34,412 bases of DNA. It comes from an uncultured Pseudomonadales bacterium (GTDB taxonomy: Bacteria; Pseudomonadota; Gammaproteobacteria; Pseudomonadales; Porticoccaceae). The notes beneath the pieces were generated by a model. The model was not told the origin of the DNA. It saw nothing but the letters and a program-made list of their open reading frames with translations, and did not search any database. The DNA is taken from the NCBI GenBank assembly GCA_905478975.1, contig CAJQKW010000081.1:1-34412 (forward strand), read 5' to 3'. Below are positions 18,731 to 29,377 of this stretch, one piece after another. The position numbers and the translations under genes are program-made. Within the stretch, counting starts at the first letter, position 1. Each line of letters begins with the position of its first letter.

Positions 18731-20180
18731 TCAGACTAACTTCCAGCCACCCGAGATGCGCCGTATCAAGCGGATTCACTTTGTCGGTATTGGCGGCAGT
18801 GGCATGTGCGGTATTGCCGAAGTGCTGCTTAACCAGGGCTATGAGATTTCCGGTTCTGATATCAGTCAGGGACCCAGTATTCAGCGCCTACAAGCTGCTG
18901 GCGCCACAGTATTTATCGGCCACAGTGAAGCCAATATAGTCGGTGCCAATGTGGTGGTGAAATCCTCCGCAGTGACCGTTGAAAATACCGAGATTGCCGC
19001 GGCGCGTGCCCAGGGCATTCCGGTTGTACGCCGCGCCGAGATGCTCGCCGAACTGATGCGCTACCGTCACGGTATTGCCATCGCTGGCACCCATGGCAAG
19101 ACTACCACTACCAGTTTAATTACTGCGATTCTGGCGGAAGATGGCCGCGATCCGACCTTTGTGGTGGGTGGTCGCGTTAACAGCGCTGGCACCAATGCAA
19201 AATTGGGTGGCAGCCGCTATCTGGTGGCTGAAGCGGATGAAAGCGATGCCTCCTTCTTGCACCTACAGCCCATGGTTGCGGTGGTGACCAATATTGAAGC
19301 GGATCATATGGAGACCTATGATTTCGACTTTAGTCGCCTGACCAAAACCTATATCGAATTTTTGCACAACCTACCTTTCTATGGCTTGGCAGTGATGTGT
19401 ATCGACGACCCAGTGATTCGCGAACTGTTAGTCGATGTAGCACGACCCATGCTCACCTATGGCTTCAGTGAAGATGCGGCCTACCGTATTCGCGATTTAA
19501 GCGTTGATCAGCGCCATTCCAAGTTTGTTATTGAGCGCCCGGATGGACTGGCGGCACTCGAGATCAGCCTCAATATTCCCGGCCGTCACAATGCCCTGAA
19601 TGCCGCTGCCGCTATAGCAGTGGCCAGTGATGAAGGCATCTCTGATCGCGCCATTATCAAAGCCCTAAGCAGCTTTGGCGGCGTCGGCCGACGCTTTGAA
19701 ATTTACGGTGACTACCAGCTCGCCAGTGGCGGCAGTGCCATGTTGGTGGATGACTACGGCCATCACCCCACAGAATTAAAAGCCACCATTGATGCAGTGC
19801 GCGGCGGCTGGCCCGATAAGCGTCTGGTAATGATATTCCAGCCCCATCGCTACACCCGCACCCGCGATCTCTATGAAGACTTTGTCAAAGTCCTGGCTGA
19901 GGTGGATGTGTTGATTCTGCTGGCAGTCTATCCCGCCGGTGAAACCATGATCGCCGGTGCAGGCAGTAAAAACCTATCTGGCAGTATCCGCCAGCGTGGC
20001 ACTGTAGACCCACTTTATGTGGAGACCATTGAAGAGGTGCCAGCACTGCTAAACGAACTGGTGCGGGATAATGATTTGGTTATAACTCAAGGTGCAGGCA
20101 GTGTTAATAAGCTAGTCGCAATGCTCGCCGATGGCGGTCTTGGTCTGGGTCTAGTAACCGAGAGCGAGGTGACCTTATGA
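18723..20180 (+). CDS. murC: UDP-MurNAc:L-alanine ligase MurC
   Basis: It attaches L-alanine to UDP-MurNAc, the first stem-peptide residue. From ATG 18723 the protein is 485 aa (E. coli 491). [15 protein letters not shown] (from residue 19) forms the UDP-binding loop and GTHGKTTTT (122-130) the ATP loop. DDYGHHPTE in the C-terminal half is a MurC hallmark. The open frame extends upstream to a GTG at 18630, but that part lies wholly inside murG and lacks family similarity, so the ATG overlapping the murG stop by eight bases is preferred. The stop overlaps ddlB (ATGA). Confidence 0.96.
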   Translation: MIDQTNFQPPEMRRIKRIHFVGIGGSGMCGIAEVLLNQGYEISGSDISQGPSIQRLQAAGATVFIGHSEANIVGANVVVKSSAVTVENTEIAAARAQGIPVVRRAEMLAELMRYRHGIAIAGTHGKTTTTSLITAILAEDGRDPTFVVGGRVNSAGTNAKLGGSRYLVAEADESDASFLHLQPMVAVVTNIEADHMETYDFDFSRLTKTYIEFLHNLPFYGLAVMCIDDPVIRELLVDVARPMLTYGFSEDAAYRIRDLSVDQRHSKFVIERPDGLAALEISLNIPGRHNALNAAAAIAVASDEGISDRAIIKALSSFGGVGRRFEIYGDYQLASGGSAMLVDDYGHHPTELKATIDAVRGGWPDKRLVMIFQPHRYTRTRDLYEDFVKVLAEVDVLILLAVYPAGETMIAGAGSKNLSGSIRQRGTVDPLYVETIEEVPALLNELVRDNDLVITQGAGSVNKLVAMLADGGLGLGLVTESEVTL

Positions 20181-21085
20181 GCAATCAATACGGTCGCGTC
20201 GGTCTACTCTATGGTGGCAGCTCCTCAGAGCGGGAAGTGTCACTGATGAGCGGCGAAGCCATACATCAGGCAATGCTCAATCTTGGCGTCGATGTAGTGG
20301 CTATAGATGCCGACGATAATCTGCTGCAATCACTGCCCGGCTATAACTTGGACTTGGTGTTTATCGCCCTCCATGGCCCCGGCGGTGAAGACGGGACCCT
20401 TCAGGGCGCACTGGAATATCTCAAACTTCCCTACACCGGCAGCGGTGTCTTGGCCTCAGCACTGGCCATGGACAAATTGCGCTGCAAGCAGATGTGGCAG
20501 GGCATGGGTTTACCCACCACCGATTTTGCACTGTTACACGCGAATTCAGATTGGGCTGCAGAGCTTCAGCGCCTTGGCGGCCAAGTGATGGTCAAGCCCG
20601 CCGCTGAGGGTTCCAGCATCGGCATGAGTCGCGCGGCAACCCCAGAACAGTTACAGGCTGCCTGGACCGATGCCTGCCAATACAACACCTCAGTGATTGC
20701 TGAGCCGCTGTTGCCTGGCCCGGAGTACACCGTGGCCATATTGGATGGCCAGTTACTGCCGTCGATCCGCATTGAGTCCAATGCCGAGTTTTATGACTAT
20801 GAGGCGAAATACTTCTCTGACCAAACTCAGTATCTCTGCCCCAGCGAACTCTCTGAAAGCCGCGAGCAAGAACTTCAGACTCTCTCTATGCAGGCCTTTG
20901 ATTCCCTTGGCTGTCGCGGTTGGGGAAGAGTCGATGTGATGGTCGACGATCAGGGCCAGTTCCAATTGCTCGAGGTCAATACCGTGCCGGGTATGACCAG
21001 CCACAGCCTAGTGCCCATGGCCGCCAAAGCGGCGGGTCTGAGCTTTGATCAGCTGGTGGCAAGCATTATCGAGGGGGCGCTGTAA
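20177..21085 (+). CDS. ddlB: D-alanine:D-alanine ligase
   Basis: It makes the D-Ala-D-Ala dipeptide used by MurF, with ATP. The 302-aa ATP-grasp protein begins with [16 protein letters not shown], the substrate-binding N-terminal segment. [14 protein letters not shown] contains the ATP-contacting lysine and serine loop, and EVNTVPGMT (266-274) has the metal-binding glutamate and asparagine. It is the Ddl copy usually embedded in the dcw cluster between murC and ftsQ; whether another copy exists elsewhere cannot be seen. Four-base overlap with murC and one-base overlap with ftsQ. Confidence 0.95.
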   Translation: MSNQYGRVGLLYGGSSSEREVSLMSGEAIHQAMLNLGVDVVAIDADDNLLQSLPGYNLDLVFIALHGPGGEDGTLQGALEYLKLPYTGSGVLASALAMDKLRCKQMWQGMGLPTTDFALLHANSDWAAELQRLGGQVMVKPAAEGSSIGMSRAATPEQLQAAWTDACQYNTSVIAEPLLPGPEYTVAILDGQLLPSIRIESNAEFYDYEAKYFSDQTQYLCPSELSESREQELQTLSMQAFDSLGCRGWGRVDVMVDDQGQFQLLEVNTVPGMTSHSLVPMAAKAAGLSFDQLVASIIEGAL

Positions 21086-21888
21086 TGGCTAGAGCAAATC
21101 GCCGCGACGAACAGCCTTCAGAGTCAATGCTGGCAAAAGCTGGCAACCATCTGGCGCGAATTATGCTGGTGACGGTATTAGCCCTGGTGGGCTACGGCGG
21201 CAGCCTGCTCTATCAACAGATTGATAAGCCCCTGACCAATGTGATGATCGGCGGCGACTTTACCTATTTGCAGCCCACTGAGCTGACCAAAATGGTTGCC
21301 GGTGAAGTGGATGGTGGCTTTTTAAGTGTCGACTTGGCCCGTCTCAGACAGGTGTTGCGCGCCCATCCCTGGGTCAGAGAAGCCACGGTGAGCCGTGAGT
21401 GGCCCTCAATGCTAAAAGTCGAAGTGACTGAAGAAGTGCCCATCGCCCGCTGGGGCAAAAAGGGTTTTCTCAATCGCCTCGGTGAAGAATTGATTATTGA
21501 AAATAACAGTCATCTGGGTGCCTTGCCAGTGCTGCGCGCCGAGACCGGTAGCTCCCGAGAGATGATGGAGAACTACCAGCTGATGGCCGAGTTGCTGGTG
21601 CCCACAGGACTTAAAATCGCCGAATTACAGCGGGATAATTTAGGGGTTTGGTATCTGGATACAGCTCCTGGATTGCGCATGGTTATAGGCCGCGATCAGA
21701 TTAGCGAAAAGATTCGCCGTTTTAATTTGGTTTGGGCTGCTGGCCTAAACAAGTATGTAAAAAATATTGCAGCAGTGGATCTGCGCTACCCCAATGGGTT
21801 GGCTGTTGCCTGGCGCGAGACGGCGCTGGCAGTGCAGACAGATTCGAAACAAAAAAATGCAAATAACAATAATTCAGCCGCTGTTTAG
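21085..21888 (+). CDS. ftsQ: Cell division protein FtsQ
   Basis: FtsQ is a bitopic inner-membrane protein that recruits FtsL/FtsB and later divisome proteins. The 267-aa sequence has a basic cytoplasmic N-terminus, one transmembrane helix at about 27-46, a POTRA domain at about 50-120 (pattern ending in HPWVREATVSREWPSMLKVEVTEE) and the FtsQ beta domain to about 250. The C-terminal tail is polar and rich in Asn and Lys, and looks disordered. It starts inside the ddlB stop codon (TAATG) and is followed by a 29-bp gap with a ribosome site for ftsA. Confidence 0.94.
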   Translation: MARANRRDEQPSESMLAKAGNHLARIMLVTVLALVGYGGSLLYQQIDKPLTNVMIGGDFTYLQPTELTKMVAGEVDGGFLSVDLARLRQVLRAHPWVREATVSREWPSMLKVEVTEEVPIARWGKKGFLNRLGEELIIENNSHLGALPVLRAETGSSREMMENYQLMAELLVPTGLKIAELQRDNLGVWYLDTAPGLRMVIGRDQISEKIRRFNLVWAAGLNKYVKNIAAVDLRYPNGLAVAWRETALAVQTDSKQKNANNNNSAAV

Positions 21889-21917
21889 AGATAACAGAGC
21901 GTTGGTGAGGTAAGAGT

Positions 21918-23153
21918 ATGGCCAGTGAAAATGAAGAAAATATGATCGTCGGATTGGATATCGGCACCTCGAAAATCGTCGCCATTGTCGGTTCTATCGG
22001 CGAGCGCGATGAACTTGAGATTATTGGTACCGGGAGCTATCCCTCGTCCGGCCTGAAGAAGGGTGTAGTGGTTAATATTGAAGCCACGGTGAACTCGATT
22101 CAGCGCGCCATTGAAGAAGCTGAACTGATGGCTGGTTGCTCAATCCACTCGGTCTATGCGGGTATTGCCGGCAGCCATATTCGCAGCCTTAACTCCCATG
22201 GAATTGTCGCCATTCGCGACCGTGAAGTGCAGGAGCTGGATGTGGATCGCGTGCTGGATGCCGCCAGAGCGGTTGCCATTCCTGCGGATCAGGAAATCCT
22301 TCATGTGCTGTCGCAAGAATTTATTATCGACAACCAAGAGGGTGTTCATGAGCCCATCGGTATGTCCGGTGTGCGTCTCGAAGCCAAAGTTCACCTGGTG
22401 ACCTGTGCCGCTAACGCCGCTCAGAACATCAAGAAATGTATCCGCCGCTGCGGTCTCGAAGTGGAAGATATTGTGCTTGAGCAGTTGGCTTCCAGCGACG
22501 CGGTACTCACCGAAGATGAAAAGCAATTGGGTGTGGCACTGGTGGATATCGGCGGCGGCACTTCCGATATCGCTATCTATACCGAGGGCGCAATTCGCTA
22601 TACCGGGGTTATCCCAATTGCCGGTGATCAGGTGACCAATGATATTGCCATGGCGCTGCGTACGCCGACGCCTCATGCCGAAGAGCTAAAAATTAAATAT
22701 GCCTGTGCACTGGCTAAGCTGGCCCGTCCAGAAGAGACCGTAAAAGTGCCCAGTGTCGGCGATCGAGAGGCCCGGGATCTGTCCCGCCAATCTCTCGCCG
22801 AAGTGGTTGAGCCACGCTATGACGAGTTGTTTACGCTGATTCAGGCGGAAATTCGCCGCAGCGGTTTTGAAGAATTGATTGCTGCTGGTGTAGTGCTTAC
22901 TGGCGGCACGTCAAAGATGGAAGGTGTGGTCGAGCTGGCGGAGGAGATTTTCCATATGCCAGTGCGAATCGGCACACCGGCCAACATTAAGGGTCTGTCG
23001 GATGTGGTCAACAATCCGATCTACTCGACCGGTGTTGGCCTGTTGCATTTTGGAGCCCAAGCTCAGCGCAAGCAGAGCCGGGGAAGTTCGACGAAGGGTC
23101 CAACACAGAGCTTGTTTAGCAAGTTCAAAGCCTGGACCCAGGGTGGTTTATAA
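21918..23153 (+). CDS. ftsA: Cell division protein FtsA
   Basis: FtsA is an actin-like ATPase that tethers FtsZ filaments to the membrane and recruits the divisome. In the 411-aa protein the phosphate-1 loop GLDIGTSKI is near residue 13, a phosphate-2 loop VDIGGGTSDIAIY near 209, and the adenosine loop TGGTSKMEG near 327. The C-terminal LFSKFKAWTQG forms the amphipathic membrane-targeting helix. The start has GAGGTAAGAG just upstream. A short hairpin lies between it and ftsZ. Confidence 0.96.
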   Translation: MASENEENMIVGLDIGTSKIVAIVGSIGERDELEIIGTGSYPSSGLKKGVVVNIEATVNSIQRAIEEAELMAGCSIHSVYAGIAGSHIRSLNSHGIVAIRDREVQELDVDRVLDAARAVAIPADQEILHVLSQEFIIDNQEGVHEPIGMSGVRLEAKVHLVTCAANAAQNIKKCIRRCGLEVEDIVLEQLASSDAVLTEDEKQLGVALVDIGGGTSDIAIYTEGAIRYTGVIPIAGDQVTNDIAMALRTPTPHAEELKIKYACALAKLARPEETVKVPSVGDREARDLSRQSLAEVVEPRYDELFTLIQAEIRRSGFEELIAAGVVLTGGTSKMEGVVELAEEIFHMPVRIGTPANIKGLSDVVNNPIYSTGVGLLHFGAQAQRKQSRGSSTKGPTQSLFSKFKAWTQGGL

Positions 23154-23155
23154 AG

Positions 23156-23173
23156 GTCATCAAGGTTGATGAC
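23156..23173 (+). terminator. Small hairpin in the ftsA-ftsZ gap
   Basis: GTCATCA (23156-23162) and TGATGAC (23167-23173) form a 7-bp stem with a four-base loop, followed after four bases by five Ts (TACTGTTTTTAATT). It could be a leaky attenuator reducing read-through, or an mRNA processing/stability element before ftsZ. The stem is short and AT-rich, so full termination is unlikely. Confidence 0.35.
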
Positions 23174-23209
23174 TACTGTTTTTAATTGAGAGGCGCAAAG
23201 GGGAAACAT

Positions 23210-24376
23210 ATGTTTGAACTAGTAGAGAGCATTCCAAAGAATGCAGATATCAAAGTAATCGGAGTCGGCGGCGGTGGCGGCAACGCAGTCCGTCATATGA
23301 TGGAAGGCAATATCGATGGCGTGCAGTTTATCTGTGCTAACACCGATGCCCAATCCCTCAACGACCTGAGCAATGCAACCGTATTACAACTCGGTGGCAC
23401 ATTGACCAAAGGTCTCGGCGCTGGCGCCAACCCTGAAGTCGGTCGTCAGGCAGCGCTAGAAGACAAGGAGCGTATTGCCCAGGCCATCGAAGGGGCTGAT
23501 ATGGTCTTTATTACCGCAGGTATGGGCGGCGGTACAGGCACTGGTGCCGCACCGGTAATTGCCGAAGTGGCTAAGCAGATGGGTATTCTGACCGTCGGCG
23601 TCGTCACGCGTCCCTTCGCTTTCGAAGGTCGCAAGCGCATGGATATTGCCAATCAGGGCATAGCTCAGCTTAAAGAGCGCGTTGACTCCCTGATTATCGT
23701 CCCCAACGAGAAGCTGCTTCAGGTTCTGGGTAAGGACATGACTGTACTGAACGCCTTTAAACAGGCCAATAACGTACTCTTTGGTGCGGTTCAGGGTATT
23801 GCTGATCTGATCTTGCTCGAAGGCCTGATCAACGTCGATTTCGCCGATGTGCGCACGGTTATGTCCGAAATGGGCATGGCAATGATGGGTACTGGCGAAG
23901 CCAGTGGAGAAGATCGCGCAATTGTCGCCGCCGAGAGCGCTATCAAGTGCCCACTGTTGGAAGATATCAACCTTCAGGGTGCCAAAGGTATTCTTGTGAA
24001 CATCACCAGTGGTTATGACCTGACTCTGGGTGAATTTGAAGATGTGGGTAATATTATCCGCGACTTCTCTGACGAAGATGCCACCGTGATTGTCGGTAGT
24101 GTATTTGACCCAGAACTCACTGATAGCCTGCGTGTAACTGTAGTTGCCACCGGTCTTCAAGAGCCTGGCGAGAAGCGTACACCGATGAGTGTGGTGGTGG
24201 ATAATCCACCGCGCACCTCACGTGGCGAAGTGGACTATGACAGCCTGGTTAAACCCACTGTCACCCGTCGTGGTCAGGGCGCTGGACAATCTACCGCCCG
24301 CAAGATGGATCTGCACGCCGATCCAGAGCTCGACTATCTCGACGTTCCAGCCTTTTTGCGCAAGCAAGCGGACTGA
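23210..24376 (+). CDS. ftsZ: Cell division GTPase FtsZ
   Basis: FtsZ is the tubulin-like GTPase that forms the division ring. From ATG 23210 the protein is 388 aa. The nucleotide-binding signature GGGTGTG is at residues 106-112, the same position as in E. coli. The T7 synergy loop NVDFAD lies near 207-212. The C-terminal peptide [15 protein letters not shown] binds FtsA and ZipA. The open frame begins upstream at TTG 23186, but ATG 23210 has AAAGGGG six bases before it and matches the family start. It is the last dcw gene before a separate lpxC promoter. Confidence 0.97.
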   Translation: MFELVESIPKNADIKVIGVGGGGGNAVRHMMEGNIDGVQFICANTDAQSLNDLSNATVLQLGGTLTKGLGAGANPEVGRQAALEDKERIAQAIEGADMVFITAGMGGGTGTGAAPVIAEVAKQMGILTVGVVTRPFAFEGRKRMDIANQGIAQLKERVDSLIIVPNEKLLQVLGKDMTVLNAFKQANNVLFGAVQGIADLILLEGLINVDFADVRTVMSEMGMAMMGTGEASGEDRAIVAAESAIKCPLLEDINLQGAKGILVNITSGYDLTLGEFEDVGNIIRDFSDEDATVIVGSVFDPELTDSLRVTVVATGLQEPGEKRTPMSVVVDNPPRTSRGEVDYDSLVKPTVTRRGQGAGQSTARKMDLHADPELDYLDVPAFLRKQAD

Positions 24377-24428
24377 TAAATGGTCTAGAAACCCTGCCCT
24401 CTGTCACCTTCGCCTCAGATTTAAAATC

Positions 24429-24457
24429 TTGGTGATGGGGGGTATCTCTGGTAATAT
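24429..24457 (+). promoter_or_regulatory. Promoter of lpxC
   Basis: TTGGTG (24429-24434), a 17-bp spacer and TAATAT (24452-24457) with TGG just before it form a strong sigma70-type extended -10 promoter. It lies about 30 bases before the lpxC ATG, giving a short leader. LpxC can therefore be expressed apart from the dcw operon. Confidence 0.65.
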
Positions 24458-24485
24458 CCCGAGCTTCAATTAAGAGAGTTACGGG

Positions 24486-25391
24486 ATGATAAAGCAGCGC
24501 ACGTTAAAAAACGTGATACGTGCAACTGGCGTGGGCCTCCACACCGGCGATAAGGTCTACCTGACCCTGCACCCCGCTGAACCGGATACTGGCATTGTTT
24601 TTCGCCGTACCGACCTAGATCCCGTGGTAGAAATCCAAGCCAAAGCCGAAAATGTCGGCGACACCAAACTCTCCACCACCCTAATGAATGGCGATGTGCG
24701 CGTCAGCACCGTCGAACACCTGCTGTCGGCTTTTGCCGGTCTCGGCATCGACAACCTGATTGTCGACGTCTCCGGCCCTGAAGTGCCGATTATGGATGGC
24801 AGCGCCAGCCCCTTTGTATTTCTGCTGCAATCTGCGGGTATCCGCGAACAGGATGCGGCGAAGAAATTTATTCGCGTTATCCGCGATGTCACCGTCCGTC
24901 AGGATGACAAAGTGGTTACCTTTAAGCCCTTTGATGGCTTTAAAGTGAACTTTGAGATTGAGTTTGACCATCCGGTGTTTAAAACTCAGGCCCTCACCGC
25001 CACCGTCGACTTTTCCAGTACCTCATTTGTAAAAGAAGTCAGCCGCGCACGGACCTTTGGTTTTATGCACGAGTTTGAATATCTGCGCTCCGTGGGTCTG
25101 GCCCGCGGTGGCAGCTTTGAAAATGCGATTGTGGTGGATGACCGCCAGATACTCAATGAAGACGGTCTGCGCTACGAAGATGAATTTGTAAAACATAAGA
25201 TTCTCGATGCCATCGGTGATCTCTACCTGCTCGGCAACAGCCTGATCGGTGAATTTAGCGCCCATAAGTCTGGCCATGCACTGAATAACGCCGCTCTGCG
25301 AGCACTGATTGCCGATACCGATGCCTGGGAAGTTGTGACCTATGTCGACAATCCAGAAGATGTACCGATCCAATATATGAAAGCTAGCTAG
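24486..25391 (+). CDS. lpxC: UDP-3-O-acyl-GlcNAc deacetylase LpxC
   Basis: This zinc enzyme deacetylates UDP-3-O-acyl-N-acetylglucosamine, the committed step of lipid A synthesis, which confirms a lipopolysaccharide-bearing outer membrane. In the 301-aa protein the zinc ligands are H78, H237 and D241, with E77 as general base (VEHLL) and H264 as second catalytic residue. All sit one residue before their E. coli counterparts. The C-terminal tail (IQYMKAS) is short. A purine-rich site (AAGAGAG) precedes the ATG. It follows ftsZ in the usual gammaproteobacterial order. A 16-bp tandem repeat starts at its stop codon. Confidence 0.97.
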   Translation: MIKQRTLKNVIRATGVGLHTGDKVYLTLHPAEPDTGIVFRRTDLDPVVEIQAKAENVGDTKLSTTLMNGDVRVSTVEHLLSAFAGLGIDNLIVDVSGPEVPIMDGSASPFVFLLQSAGIREQDAAKKFIRVIRDVTVRQDDKVVTFKPFDGFKVNFEIEFDHPVFKTQALTATVDFSSTSFVKEVSRARTFGFMHEFEYLRSVGLARGGSFENAIVVDDRQILNEDGLRYEDEFVKHKILDAIGDLYLLGNSLIGEFSAHKSGHALNNAALRALIADTDAWEVVTYVDNPEDVPIQYMKAS

Positions 25392-25436
25392 ATTAAGAGC
25401 CAGTTAGATAAAGAGCCAATTAGATTACTAGCAGGC
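25387..25436. repeat. 16-bp tandem repeat after lpxC
   Basis: Three approximate 16-bp units (edges uncertain by one or two bases) follow the lpxC stop: GCTAGATTAAGAGCCA, GTTAGATAAAGAGCCA and ATTAGATTACTAGCAG. The first includes the stop codon. The word AGATAAAGAGCC is identical to one in the array after mraY. Confidence 0.75.
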
Positions 25437-25474
25437 ACTAGAACTCAATAAACAGAACGGGTTACTAACAGACA

Positions 25475-26416
25475 GTGAAAATCATTCTGATCAGCAACCG
25501 GGCCGAAAAAGTCCGCACCCTGAGCCTCAATAGTTGGGCCAAGGGACTGCTGTCTGTGTTATTGCTGGGTATTCCCGTCGCCACCGGCACTCTGTTGGGC
25601 GTAAAAATCGCCGACGGACGCTGGGAACTGCTGGTCGAGAACAATATTAGTGAGATGCAGCACGAACTGGTCTTGCAGCAGCAAGAAGTGGACAGTGGCC
25701 GCATTGAAGCCAGCCGCACCCTCACCGCCATGACCATCAAGCTGGCCGAGATGCGCTCGCGCCTGATTCGTCTCGACGCGCTCGGTGAGAGACTGACCCA
25801 GATCGCCCGCCTCGAAGATGGCGAATTCAATTTTGCCGACACCCCAGGTGTGGGTGGCCCCGAGGGCTCGCCGCTACAACGCAGCATAAGCTCATTAAAT
25901 GTGCAGCCTGAGTTAACCGCCATCTTTGACAAGCTGGACCGCAAGCTCGACAACCGCGAATCGCAGCTGCAAATACTCACCTCAATGATGTCCGACAACC
26001 GTCTCAAGAAAGAGCAGACCGTTGCTGGCACGCCGATCACTAAAGGCTGGATGTCCTCCTCTTACGGCATGCGCACCGACCCATTCCATGGCAAAGAGCG
26101 CTGGCATGCTGGCGTGGATTTCGCCGGCAAGAAAGGCTCAGAAGTGATTGCCGTCGCCTCAGGCGTAGTGACCTGGTCGGCCAAGCGCAGCGGTTATGGC
26201 GATATGGTAGAGATCAATCACGGCGATGGCTATGTCACTCGCTATGGCCACAACGATGAAAACCTTGTGACCCTTGGTAGCATCGTCAAGAAAGGTCAGC
26301 AGATTGCCCGCATGGGCAGTTCAGGTCGTTCCACTGGCCCCCATGTTCACTTTGAAGTGTACAAAAATGGTCGCACCGTCGATCCTGCCAGCTATATCCA
26401 CAAGACCCACCGCTAA
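25475..26416 (+). CDS. M23 family metallopeptidase (LytM-type) with membrane anchor
   Basis: A probable peptidoglycan endopeptidase or LytM-type activator in the periplasm. The 313-aa protein has one transmembrane helix at about 22-42, an alpha-helical stretch rich in E, Q, L and R (about 48-112, likely coiled coil), a linker with GVGGPEGSP and an M23 domain at about 190-305. The zinc ligands H211 and D215 (RWHAGVDF) and H292 (GPHVHFE), plus H259, are all present, so the site looks catalytically competent. The start is GTG at 25475; the upstream site is weak. Genes of this type commonly sit between lpxC and secA in gammaproteobacteria. The exact cleavage target is not known from sequence. Confidence 0.88.
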   Translation: MKIILISNRAEKVRTLSLNSWAKGLLSVLLLGIPVATGTLLGVKIADGRWELLVENNISEMQHELVLQQQEVDSGRIEASRTLTAMTIKLAEMRSRLIRLDALGERLTQIARLEDGEFNFADTPGVGGPEGSPLQRSISSLNVQPELTAIFDKLDRKLDNRESQLQILTSMMSDNRLKKEQTVAGTPITKGWMSSSYGMRTDPFHGKERWHAGVDFAGKKGSEVIAVASGVVTWSAKRSGYGDMVEINHGDGYVTRYGHNDENLVTLGSIVKKGQQIARMGSSGRSTGPHVHFEVYKNGRTVDPASYIHKTHR

Positions 26417-26557
26417 CACTCCCAGACAAATCCCTGAGGCCCGTGCAGATGGCGTAAAGCTCTCTCTACAAAGGGTCTACACTATGGTTAATTCTCTTAG
26501 TAGCAACCCATAGCCAGTATCTCTAAAACACGCCTTATCTATTGATGGAAAAATGTA

Positions 26558-29335
26558 ATGTTCGCGAATCTCTTTAAGAAAATTTTCGGTTCTAAAAATG
26601 ACCGAGAAATACGCAAGTTAGGCAAAACTGTTGTGCAAATCAATCAGCTAGAAGCCGGTTTAGCCGAGCTTAAGGACGCTGACCTCAAGGCTGAAACCTT
26701 GCGTTTGAGGGGCAAGCTGGAAGCGGGCAGTAATTTGGACGATCTATTGCCTGAAGCCTTTGCTCTGGTCCGCGAGACCTCCAGCCGCGTTATGGGCATG
26801 CGCCACTTTGATGTGCAGATGATCGGTGGCATGACATTGCACCAGGGCCGCATTGCTGAAATGCGCACCGGTGAAGGTAAAACATTGGTTGCCACATTGG
26901 CCGCCTACCTCAATGCACTGCCCGGTGAAGGGGTGCATGTGATCACCGTAAATGATTACCTGGCCCGTCGCGACGCCCAGTGGATGGCTCCGCTGTATCA
27001 GGCACTGGGACTCTCGGTGGGTGTAATCCAGTCCTATCAAGGCCCAGACAGCGCCAACTCATTTATTATGGATCAGGGTGACGAAACCCTGCGCCCCAGC
27101 AGTCGCCGTGAAGCCTACGCCGCCGATATTACCTATGGCACCAACAATGAATTTGGTTTCGACTATCTGCGCGATAATATGGCCCTGCGTGAGGATGATA
27201 AATCCCAGCGTGGCCTCAGTTTTGCCATAGTCGACGAAGTGGATTCGATTTTGATCGATGAAGCGCGCACGCCGCTGGTAATCTCCGGTGCTGCCCAAGA
27301 CAGTTCCTCTCTCTATCGCAGCGTTAATGCCCTGACTCTCAAGCTTAATGGCGGCACTCTTGGTGACGGTACTCTCGATGACGGAACTGAAGAACAGCCG
27401 GGGGATTTTGTTGTCGACGAAAAGACCCGCTCGGTAGAGCTCTCGGAAGCCGGTTTCCAAAAGGTTGAAGATATACTGATAAGTGAGGGTTTACTTGCCG
27501 CCGATGAGAGCCTCTATCAGGCTGCTAACCTAGGTCTATTGCACCATGTTCACTCAGCGTTGCGCGCTCAAAACTTATTTCAGCGGGACGTTGAATATAT
27601 CGTTCAGGACAACCAAGCGGTATTAATTGACGAGCACACCGGCCGTACCATGCCCGGCCGCCGTCTCTCTGAGGGCTTGCATCAGGCGATTGAAGCCAAA
27701 GAAGGGCTAGATATTCAGCAAGAGAGCCAGACTCTGGCCTCGACTACCTTCCAGAATTATTTCCGTCTCTATACAAAGCTCTCCGGTATGACCGGCACCG
27801 CCGATACCGAAGCGTTCGAATTCCAGCAGATCTACGGTCTGCAAGTGATGGTGATTCCCACCAATGTGGAGGTTAAGCGTCAGGATTTAAATGATCTGGT
27901 GTTTTTAACCCAGGAAGAAAAGTTCGAAGCAGTGATCGAAGATATCACCGATATCACCGCCAAAGGCGCGCCCGTGCTGGTGGGTACTGCCTCGGTTGAA
28001 ACTTCTGAGCTACTCTCTCAAATGCTGAAAAAAGCCGGTGTTAAGCACAATGTCTTGAACGCCAAGCAGCACGAGCGTGAAGCCAATATTATTGTTGAAG
28101 CCGGACTGCCTGGTGCGGTCACCATCGCCACCAATATGGCCGGTCGCGGCACCGATATCGTACTGGGCGGCAATGTTGAAGCCCAGATTAAAGAGCTGGA
28201 TAATCCCAGTGATACCCGACTGGAAACGCTTCGAGCCGAATGGCAAGAGCGCCATGCCACTGTTATCGAGGCTGGCGGCCTGCATATAGTCGCCACCGAG
28301 CGCCATGAATCACGGCGCATCGACAATCAGCTCCGTGGCCGCTCCGGTCGTCAGGGAGATCCCGGTGTCTCGCGTTTCTATCTGTCTCTGGAAGATCCAT
28401 TGATGCGCCTCTTTGCCTCCGATCGGATCAAAAATATGATGCGTTCAATGGGTATGGAGCACGGCGAATCTATAGAACACAGCATGGTCACCAATGCCAT
28501 CGTCAAAGCCCAGCGCAAAGTCGAAGGGCGCAACTTTGATATCCGTAAGCACCTGCTGGAATACGACGATGTGGCCAACGACCAGCGTCAGGTGATCTAT
28601 CAGCAGCGCAACGACCTGCTTGAAGATGGTGATATCTCCGACGTGATTACCGCGGTGCGCGAAGACGTGGTCACTCAGTCCATGGATATGTTTATTCCGC
28701 CCCAGAGTCTCGAAGAGCAGTGGGATATCGAGGGGCTGGAAAAATCCCTGCACACCGATTTCACCTTGCAGTTGCCTATAAGCCAGTGGTTGGAAGAAGA
28801 CAGTCGCCTCGACGAAGAGACTCTGCGCGCGAAGGTTATTGAACTGGTGCAAGAGGATTATCAGACACGCTACGCCGATGTCGGTCCACAGATGCGCGAA
28901 GTGGAGCGCCAGATTATGCTCCAGGTACTCGACACCCAGTGGAAAGATCACCTGGCCAATATGGATCAGCTGCGTCAGGGCATTGGTCTGCGCGCTTACG
29001 CCCAGAAAAACCCGAAGCAGGAATATAAGCGTGAATCCTTCGCCATGTTCGAAGAGCTGCTGGCGAATATTAAATACGAGACCATTCGTTTCCTCAGCCA
29101 TATCCAAGTGGCCAGCGATGAGGATATGCAGAAGCTTGAAGCCCAGCGCCGCAAAGAGCAGGAAGGTCGCGAATACCAGCATGCCGCGTCAGCCGATCTC
29201 GCTCAGGAGCAGGGTGGAGAGCGCGCCCCGACAGCACAGCCAATACAGCGTGCCGGACCCAAGGTAGGGCGCAATGATCCCTGCCCCTGTGGTTCCGAGA
29301 AAAAGTTCAAGCAGTGCCACGGTAAAATTAATTAG
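26558..29335 (+). CDS. secA: Preprotein translocase ATPase SecA
   Basis: SecA drives post-translational protein export through SecYEG. The 925-aa protein has Walker A GEGKT at 105-109, as in E. coli. The DEVD box is at 226-229, shifted by about 17 residues because of an insertion at about 161-185. The helical scaffold and wing domains follow, and the tail C909-x-C911 ... C920-H921 is the zinc-binding SecB/ribosome-contact motif. A variable loop at residues 266-280 consists of tandem [15 protein letters not shown] units. No secM-like leader peptide is visible in the 141-bp gap upstream, and I see no clear promoter there. A 9-bp repeat follows the stop codon. Confidence 0.97.
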   Translation: MFANLFKKIFGSKNDREIRKLGKTVVQINQLEAGLAELKDADLKAETLRLRGKLEAGSNLDDLLPEAFALVRETSSRVMGMRHFDVQMIGGMTLHQGRIAEMRTGEGKTLVATLAAYLNALPGEGVHVITVNDYLARRDAQWMAPLYQALGLSVGVIQSYQGPDSANSFIMDQGDETLRPSSRREAYAADITYGTNNEFGFDYLRDNMALREDDKSQRGLSFAIVDEVDSILIDEARTPLVISGAAQDSSSLYRSVNALTLKLNGGTLGDGTLDDGTEEQPGDFVVDEKTRSVELSEAGFQKVEDILISEGLLAADESLYQAANLGLLHHVHSALRAQNLFQRDVEYIVQDNQAVLIDEHTGRTMPGRRLSEGLHQAIEAKEGLDIQQESQTLASTTFQNYFRLYTKLSGMTGTADTEAFEFQQIYGLQVMVIPTNVEVKRQDLNDLVFLTQEEKFEAVIEDITDITAKGAPVLVGTASVETSELLSQMLKKAGVKHNVLNAKQHEREANIIVEAGLPGAVTIATNMAGRGTDIVLGGNVEAQIKELDNPSDTRLETLRAEWQERHATVIEAGGLHIVATERHESRRIDNQLRGRSGRQGDPGVSRFYLSLEDPLMRLFASDRIKNMMRSMGMEHGESIEHSMVTNAIVKAQRKVEGRNFDIRKHLLEYDDVANDQRQVIYQQRNDLLEDGDISDVITAVREDVVTQSMDMFIPPQSLEEQWDIEGLEKSLHTDFTLQLPISQWLEEDSRLDEETLRAKVIELVQEDYQTRYADVGPQMREVERQIMLQVLDTQWKDHLANMDQLRQGIGLRAYAQKNPKQEYKRESFAMFEELLANIKYETIRFLSHIQVASDEDMQKLEAQRRKEQEGREYQHAASADLAQEQGGERAPTAQPIQRAGPKVGRNDPCPCGSEKKFKQCHGKIN
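27353..27397. repeat. 15-bp in-frame repeat inside secA
   Basis: Units start at 27353 (GGCACTCTTGGTGAC), 27368 (GGTACTCTCGATGAC) and, more diverged, 27383 (GGAACTGAAGAACAG). They encode [10 protein letters not shown] and GTEEQ in a surface loop of variable length within the family. The copy number can change without shifting the frame. Confidence 0.65.
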
Positions 29336-29361
29336 ATTAGGTCGATTAGGTCGATTAGATA
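29335..29361. repeat. 9-bp tandem repeat after secA
   Basis: GATTAGGTC at 29335 and 29344, then GATTAGATA at 29353, form a three-unit 9-bp array. It begins on the last base of the secA TAG stop and lies in the 42-bp gap before argJ. Confidence 0.75.
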
Positions 29362-29377
29362 GAGAGTAGGAATAGAG

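Noticed and set aside
26417-26557. SecM-like arrest peptide or clear promoter before secA
   Set aside because: No small open frame with a ribosome site and no good -35/-10 pair could be identified in this 141-bp gap.
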